Below, one piece after another: positions 57,737-64,000 of a stretch of 64,000 nt of DNA (position 1 is its first letter; the number at the start of each line of letters is the position of its first letter). The notes below the pieces were generated by a model. The model was not told the origin of the DNA, ran no database searches, and was given only the letters and a program-made list of their open reading frames with translations. The DNA comes from Primulina eburnea (lineage: Eukaryota > Streptophyta > Magnoliopsida > Lamiales > Gesneriaceae): the NCBI RefSeq assembly GCF_022965805.1, contig NC_133108.1:24333545-24397544 (forward strand). The letters are read 5' to 3'. The translations under genes and the position numbers were made by a program.

Positions 57737-58200
57737 ATGCGACAAAACTTATCATCAATCTAATTGTGTTAGAAATTACGTAATTCTTACCGGCAATTAA
57801 CCCAAAATCCTTAAAAAAATTTACTGAACTAACCCAAGTATTCCTCAAAAATTCAGAAATTACAGTTTAGTCCTTAAAGTTTCGAAAATTTTCAAAATGA
57901 CCCCTCAGAATTTTGAATTCTGACCCCAAAACAATCGTATAATTACCAAAAAATTAAGAATTAAATCTCCCAAAAATCCAGAAGTTTTGAAAAGAGTCCC
58001 TTGAAATCTCGATTTTTGTAATTAGGTCATCAAATTACCGATTATTACAATTGGGTCAATAAAATTCTCAAATTAACAAATTAAATTCTTAATCCCATCT
58101 AGGTAGAGCATTTATGTTATCAATCCCCCACAATTAATCATAACAAATATATAACACATACAATCGAGTGACAATTAAAAATCTTAAACATAAGGGTCAC
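57737..58200 (-). other. Probable decayed phase-1 intron between gag and protease of element C
   Basis: On the minus strand, 464 AT-rich bases with many stops lie between gag codons (IGRAYVMHAEEAEADSDSTL) and protease codons (GRIYISSVATYALLDSG after joining). It starts GTGACCC after TTTTG. The end reads GCAT before GGAGGATA, so the expected AG would have become AT. Joining at these points restores a glycine codon in phase 1, exactly as in element E. Inference from sequence only. Confidence 0.55.
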
Positions 58201-58311
58201 CAAAAACCAGCGTCGAGTCTGAATCTGCCTCGGCCTCTTCGGCGTGCATGACATATGCTCGGCCAATGGTGGGGCCCTTGTTCCTAGGGTAGTTTTCTAC
58301 TTTCTGGTCCT
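58201..58311 (-). pseudogene. Element C gag, C-terminal piece after the solo LTR
   Basis: Minus-strand codons QKVENYPRNKGPTIGRAYVM and following, ending at the probable intron. This is the end of the zinc knuckle and the tail of gag, separated from the rest (59724 onward) by the solo LTR G. Confidence 0.75.
58307..58311. repeat. Target site duplication of solo LTR G, left copy (GTCCT)
   Basis: GTCCT at 58307-58311 and again at 59724-59728. Removing the insert joins the gag codons ICGQED and QKVEN in frame. Confidence 0.9.
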
Positions 58312-59723
58312 TGTTGGAACTTTTCAAGTTCGCAATCTTGATTTTGATGATAACAAAACTTGTTGATTGTGTTACTAATGATCTACCTTAGTGTGCAGCA
58401 TCTAGGATCACTCACGAGATGTTTACATCGCAAAACTGAAGACCCAAATGATCGCACAAAATAAATCAGTTTAACTGGTTACGTCAATTGAGCAGTCCAG
58501 CTGATTGTCAAGTTGATAGGTGATTCAGCAGGAAAACATCAGAAGCCTGGCCAGCCGAAGGAGTGTTCAACTGATGAAGAAACCTAGCCGATCAGTCCAA
58601 CTGAACGAACTGTGAAATTAGTTCCACTGATGAGTCAACTGATTTCACCAGCCCAACTGAAAGATCAGTTCAACTGAACAGTTCGAAGCATCAGTTAGAA
58701 TCATTCAGTTATGGATGAAGACAAACTCTTTCAAGTGGGTTCCAGCTGTACGTGAAGGTACAAAGCCATTATACAGTCAAAGTACAATAATGGACATTGC
58801 ATCAGAGCATTAAAGACAAAACTCTTCAGAAGGGCAGTCAAAAAGTCGAGATACAAAGTCCAAGAAGCCGATTCAAATGCAATGGATACAATAATTGAGT
58901 CTCACTGTACGATCAGTTTTCCCGCCCATATAAGGAAGAGATCAGTGAAGACTCAGAAATGTATAACAAGGAGATAACCCAAGAAAAAGAGAGAAGGGCA
59001 CGCTTCAAAGTTATATCAGCTTGAGAGAAGCATTCAGCCAGTCGAGGGATCTATTCACAGATATATCAGCTTAGATTAGAAGCATATTTCCCTCAGTGTG
59101 TGAGAATAACTTTGTTCAGTTCTCACACACACAAACACTCTCATCACCGAAAAACAGTCTTGCACAAAGACGTTAAAATTGTGTATGTAGTCTTTGACAC
59201 ATAGACGTTACAAAAGTGTTGGCTGGAAGGTGCTGCCTTCAGTCGTAGCTAGGAGTTCGGTATAGGCAGTGGGTAAGTCTTAGCTGAGTGGGTTTGTACA
59301 AGTAGTTGTATAAATCAAATTCTTCTAGTGGATCCTATCGGTGGAGATAGAAAGGGTGACGTAGGAGCAATTGAAGTATCCGAACATCCATAAACATATC
59401 TTGTGTATTTAAATGATTAACTACTGCTTTCAAATTGTTTTGATCAGTTGGAGTATTCGTCAGTTCAGTTGTCACCGTAACTGAACTGAAGAATGTAAAA
59501 ACTAATCTAGTCTCCTTTAGTTAGTCAGTTTACATAAGTTAAAATATTTTCTAATATAACAGTATTCTTCACGAAGGATTACTTTGAGTTTCTTCCGTTT
59601 GGTTTTACCCAAACTCGATTTAATTCATCGGTGTTAATATTCTTAGAACACGAGCTATTGAATCTCATTGGAGATTGTCGAGTGCGAGATGTCTTCGAAG
59701 GCACTAGCACAAACAATCCTTCA
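58312..59723. mobile_element. Solo LTR G, probably Ty1/copia, inside element C gag
   Basis: 1412 bp starting TGTTGGAACTTTTCAAG and ending AATCCTTCA, with a 5-bp GTCCT duplication. There is no PBS, polypurine tract or coding region, so it is a solo LTR left by LTR-LTR recombination. The TGTTGGAA start and the TTGATTTTGATGATAACAAA words are common in plant copia LTRs of the SIRE/Tork kind; the class is therefore a good guess, not proven. It has repeated CAGTTCAACTGA words and a plus-strand CATATAAGGAAG near 58927-58938 that could be its TATA box. Confidence 0.82.
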
Positions 59724-60659
59724 GTCCTCTTGTCCGCAAATGAATCATTTAAAGGTTCCCCACCTGCACTCGCAGAAATGGAACCTGCTGCACTGATTGC
59801 AAGGATGGTCGGCCTCTGGCTTAGGTTACCCTGGCGTCTGAGGAGGTCTCTGCTGATGGGGCCTCCTAAACAGTTCTGGGGCTTTTGTTGCCCTTGCTGC
59901 CTAGGTGACCCAGTAAACTGCTTCTTCTGCTCTTGGGAACTGGACTGAGTCTGCTGTATCTTCTGCTGCATCCCAAAATCAATGTCTCACAGCGCCTGCT
60001 CCGCCTAAAAATCATAGGCGGTTTCCTCATCATAACCTGCTGGCCTCATCAACATGACGTCCCGACAAAGGGTGGGTCTCAGTACGTCCAAGAAATGCCT
60101 AAGCCTCTGGGAAGCATCTCTAGTTTTCATGGGCACAAAATGGCAGCCCCTGTCAAATTTGTGGATAAAATATGCCACAGATAAGTCCACTGTCGGAGAC
60201 TCATAAACTCCCTCGTCAGGCGTTCCCTGACGTCAGCTGGAAAGTACTTCCCATAGAACATCTCCTTGAACATGTCCCAGGTGAGAGTAGCCAAGTCCAC
60301 TGCATGCGCGGCTCCCTCCCACCAAAAGGATGCATCTTCCCTCAACATGTAAATGGCACACCTGTCCAGGTCGCCATCTCTCATCTATAGGTACTCGAAA
60401 TGCAGCTCCAGTGATCAAATTCATCCTTCTGCTGAGAATGGATCAGTAATGCCCCCGAACTCCTTCGGGTTAAGTAGCCTAAACTGCTCGTAAACATCCC
60501 TCTGAGGCCTGAGAGCCTGTTGTACCTGCTCCAGTAGCCTAGCCATACCCTCCAGAACACGGGTGGCTGCCTCCATAGGCGGTGGTTGTGGTGGATGGTC
60601 TCTACCGCCTCCAGGAATATCGTCCTGTCTATCTACACTGAGGGCACGTCCAGGGGCAT
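59724..60659 (-). pseudogene. Element C gag (capsid and first part of knuckle), broken
   Basis: Minus strand from ATG 60659 (MPLDVPSVDRQDDIPGGGRDH), through MEAATRVLEGMARLLEQVQQ and NPKEFGGITDP, stops near 60430, then the capsid (CAIYMLREDASFWWEGAAHAVDLATLTW; FYGKYFPADVRERLTREFMSLRQ), a shift near 60190, LRHFLDVLRPTLCRDVMLM, a Gln-rich stretch, and the knuckle CNQCSR-type start. The solo LTR cuts it at the codons ICGQED. Its WWEGA and RHFL..LRP motifs group it with element E gag rather than with A, B or D. Confidence 0.88.
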
Positions 60660-60887
60660 GATATCTGAATATGGTCCAATTTTTCAGCGTTGGCTATCTT
60701 GCAATTTAATCTAGTTTTTAAACACAAATCCTTAAATTGTGAAAGCATTTAAACATGTAATGTAAATCATAACTCATGTAATCATGCAGGTGATAGAAGT
60801 AAAACATTTAAATCATAAAAAGCAGACTTGATGATTGAAGACTGAGCAGCAGTAGCTGGCGGCAGCACAACTCTATACAGGACCCTT

Positions 60888-60899
60888 GCTCTGATATCA
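60888..60899 (-). promoter_or_regulatory. Primer binding site of element C unit 1 (one mismatch)
   Basis: The minus strand reads TGATATCAGAGC, two bases after the LTR end. Confidence 0.85.
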
Positions 60900-60901
60900 A
60901 C

Positions 60902-62678
60902 TAAAACATCTACTAATTTTAAAATGCAGAATTTTTTTTTAAAGCTCACATTTTTTTAAAATATACCTTTGAATAAATTTGCATGCATGCAACTCCCTTG
61001 AAAAGAAAATACCATTTAAAAATAACGCCCATAAACATTTGACAGATAAAAATGTTGCTGTAAAAATAATTCCAACATGTCCCACAATTATGCATAATTA
61101 AAATAAAACAGGTAAAATTCTAAAGACAACATAACGTAAAATGTATAAAATCGCTCATGTTTTCTCAAAGCATAAGAAAATGTAAGAAAAGTGTGGTTCT
61201 CAGGTTGTGCACGCACATCCGGCCATGCCTGCTCAGAGTTCGACGCCTCCAGTCTCCTCAGATAAATGCTCACCTGCATCAAATACACTAGTGAGTCTAA
61301 AGATTCAACACACCTGCACCGTTAATAGCAAATACATATACATTGCACACAACATTGAAAAATACCGTAATCAACATACATTTCATGAACATACAAAAAA
61401 CATGAACGTAAACGCGTCGTGTAAAATCATAATGTCTAAAAACATGTCCCATCAGATTATCATATACTTATACATTTTCTTTTAATTGAATTCAATTCAT
61501 TAGTTGTGACTTTCGTATCAGCTCTATTTGATGGGTCCATCGACAAACCGTGGTATCCAGCGGAGGGAAATCAGCGACATCATTACCCGTCCACTGAGCC
61601 TTGGCCTCAGCTCATAATATCTCATAAAATCGTGTTAGTCACAACCAAATCTCATCCTTCAAAATGTGTCATCATATTCATCACTTAAAAAAACATGTAT
61701 ATACGTAAATTTTCTTTAAAACTAAGCATTAACCGTAATTTACATAATTACATAAAAAAATCATAAAAATGATGCATAAACATTTAAAAACATGATAAAT
61801 TTTTGCTCAGGGCGCTGCCAGGACCAAAAACTCACCCCGGATGCAAAATAACTATTTTGCCCTTGGACACCCAAAATGACTTTTTTACCCCTAGACCTCA
61901 AAAATTCGACCCGAAATTTACCGAACTCCTTAAAACATCCCAAAACATATTTTTAAACATTCTTAGACGTAAACAAGAATCCGTTACAAAATTTAACTGA
62001 TTCGTTTAAAAATTTGGACCGAGGTCCCGGTTTTAATTTGAATCCACCTGAATCTTAACCAAAATTTTTCTAACTCAAGTCGTATCTTAAATCTACTAGA
62101 GCAGCCCTAAAATTAATTGTTCCAGACCCCTTATAACCTCCAAATTAAAACCGACAGCCCGCTGGATTTCTCAACAAGTGAAAAGAGCGAACCCTAATGC
62201 ACCCAATGCTTCATAATTTGATCCTAGCTTGCACCTAATGGGACCAGTCACCCATCAACCCCTCCTAGCTCAAATTAACACCCTCCTAGACCTATAAGAC
62301 TCAAGGCTCCAACCCCGTGCAAACCGCCACTCTCCCTCGTTCACTAGTCTCCAAGGAAACTACAACCCGCGGCTAATCCTCCTAGACCATGATCGATCGG
62401 CTTCAGGGGTGGCTCCAGCAGCGTTCAAGCCATCCTCAGCCAATACTAAAACCCACATGGTCTGGTCTAAGCATTGGATCAGCCCTTTCACCACCAGCCC
62501 CAACCTCGCTCATGCTAGCTTCCCCAAAACCCTAGCCGCCTTGGTCTCCCTTCTCGGCCCTCACCCTAAACTTGCTCTCCATCGATTCCAGCTTAGTGAC
62601 AGAATCACTCTCGACCTTAACACCCTTTAGCAACACCACTCGAAATCCCCCTTGTAGCAACATCTAGAAAAACGTGAG
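60902..62678 (-). repeat. Element C 5' LTR, truncated at its start by F
   Basis: Matches 32496 to about 34296 of the complete LTR. The remaining 840 bases of its 5' side are absent here because the LTR F begins at 62679; they may lie beyond the window. It ends TTTTAGTTG next to the PBS, so the terminal CA has become TA. Confidence 0.9.
62674..62678. repeat. Possible left target duplication of F (GTGAG)
   Basis: The five bases before the TGTAGTGACCC border. The partner copy would be right of the window, so this is only a prediction. Confidence 0.4.
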
Positions 62679-64000
62679 TGTAGTGACCCGTTCCAGAATC
62701 ACCTACTAATGAAGAACTAAGCATGCACTTAACTTAATTAATAATAATCAGAGATAACAGCGGAAAACTGACACCAAACGATAGTTATACAACCCAATCG
62801 AAAATCCAGAACAACTCAACTAAACTGAAATATACGGTACAACCATATCGAAACAAAAAGATACCGAAGAACTAAACCAACCAGCTACTCAACGTCCTCC
62901 TCCTCCTCCTCCTGAGCTGTCCAACCTGAGGCCTGCCCCGTGGGAATGGGGTGTCCAAGATAAACAAAACCGAGGACGTGAGCGATAAGAACGCCCAGTA
63001 CAAAAGCATGAGTATACAAGCCTATATGAAATGCACATGCTATGATATGATACCAGGGTAGTCAAGAAACAGGAGTAACAAAGGATCTCAAAATGCTCAG
63101 TCTAGAGGCGCCAAGTGGATAGTGCCGCGCGGTACTCCTCTGGGTCACTGCATCCACTACAAGATCAGACGTGGACCTAAAATGTCCCGGATCACCGAAG
63201 CCCTCCCGACCCGTCGGCCACTGTGTACTCTCGGTGTCCATGCGTCCACAAGATAGGGCTGAGCGGCCCCACAAGATATAGCTTATCTCGAAAGAGATAC
63301 AGCTCAACAGTAAAGGCTATCTCGAAGGAGATACGGCTCAACATGAAATGCAACATGCATCATAAAACGTGACATAATAGCATGCATCATATGACATATA
63401 TCAATGCACCACATAATCATGCAACACATATAAGAATGTATACTCGACCAGGATATCTCGGATAGTACTTTCGTACCTCTATCTTAGCAAGCCTAGCCTT
63501 ACGCAACACCGCTAATCAGGTCTAGAACAAGCCTACGCATCAAAAGCATACCCAATGAACAATACTACCATGCTCGACTAGCAAAACCAGTACTACCAAA
63601 GGTTTAGGGTTTACCTTCGTCCGTCGACAGCCCTTTGATGTCGATTGCCTCGTAACTCAGGCGTCGCTACGCTACCAATCCTGGCAGCTTTTGGCTATCG
63701 CTCGACCAACAACTAACCCTAGAAACCTTCCAAACCTCTCAACTAGGAGACACAACTTCAAGAATTTGCAATCCAAAATGAGGAATTTCGAGCACTATTT
63801 ATAGGCTATGTTCGGATCCACCGAACACACTTCGGAACGTCCGAACTCCTACGTGTCCATCGGCTCTTGACACCTCATGATCGGATCCACCGAACCTACA
63901 CTTCGGATCATCCGAACTTGCATGCAAACTGACGTGTCGATCAACTCTTGACACCTCATGATCGGATCCACCGAACCCACTTCGGATCGTCCGAACTCTT
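62679..64000 (-). repeat. Element F: partial LTR at the window edge
   Basis: It begins TGTAGTGACCCG at 62679, which read on the minus strand is an LTR end (CGGGTCACTACA). A minus-strand TATA box (CTATAAATAG, 63804-63795) and a palindrome array upstream of it (63811-64000) support minus orientation. It therefore is a 3' LTR or a solo LTR, because no PBS lies to its left. It has a short GGA/TCC repeat (62890-62911) and a tandem hairpin (63285-63332). No coding sequence seen. Superfamily not assigned. Confidence 0.7.
63811..64000 (-). repeat. TTCGGATC palindrome array upstream of the TATA box of F
   Basis: Three units start TCGGATCCACCGAAC at 63812, 63881 and 63962 (spacing 69 and 81), each followed by an ACTTCGGA.C.TCCGAAC inverted repeat and a CTCTTGACACCTCATGA spacer. 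The array probably continues beyond the window. Confidence 0.85.

Noticed and set aside
62890..62911. TCC/GGA repeat as part of an acidic-repeat coding region
   Set aside because: No frame extends on either side and it is inside an LTR.

Overview
The window is plant nuclear repeat DNA, almost certainly from a eudicot. It is built nearly entirely from long terminal repeat (LTR) retrotransposons inserted into one another. The coding parts are Ty3/gypsy gag-pol with a C-terminal chromodomain-like tail, which fits plant chromoviruses of the Tekay/Del type (clade named from protein motifs by eye, not by a search). I see no host protein-coding gene, tRNA, rRNA or CRISPR array. The species cannot be fixed from the sequence; a Lamiales-type dicot is only a guess.

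Left stack (1-21792, plus strand). An old, heavily decayed element O occupies 1-1243 and 17946-21792; its 3' LTR is 19766-21792 and its 5' LTR lies left of the window. Element A (1244-17940, 5-bp target duplication GCTTG) sits inside the pol of O. Element B (5977-14401, target duplication TTTAT) sits inside the RNase H region of A. B is young: its LTRs differ by about 8 substitutions plus an AT-repeat length change, and its gag-pol frame is broken only by two in-frame TGA codons. A is older, with about 33 LTR differences.

Middle (21793-30421). Directly against the O LTR lies a fragment of an integrated plant pararetrovirus (Caulimoviridae). It holds the tail of one ORF and a viroplasmin/transactivator-type gene with one frameshift, followed by long AT repeats. 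Next come a truncated relative of B (24675-25856) and a patchwork of decayed C-family LTR pieces in both orientations.

Right stack (30422-62678, minus strand). Element C runs from its 5' LTR (60902-62678, cut by F) to its 3' LTR (32496-35139). That LTR is followed by a second PBS and gag and by a truncated third LTR, so C is a collapsed tandem. A solo LTR, probably Ty1/copia (G, 58312-59723, target duplication GTCCT), interrupts the gag zinc knuckle of C. Element D (36087-55310, minus, target duplication TGTAC) interrupts the integrase of C, and element E (42847-53625, plus, target duplication AATGT) interrupts the 5' LTR of D. The right edge (62679-64000) is part of another minus-strand LTR, F.

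Four things stand out beyond the nesting. (1) A short hairpin with compensatory base changes precedes the polypurine tract in all six elements whose 3' end is visible. (2) GC-rich palindrome cassettes lie just upstream of the TATA-like box in the LTRs of A, O, D and F (and in B, where no TATA is evident), and the cassette type does not follow the relationship of the rest of the LTR. (3) E and C show a probable phase-1 intron at the same Gly codon between gag and protease. (4) The pararetrovirus fragment is embedded in AT-dinucleotide repeats.
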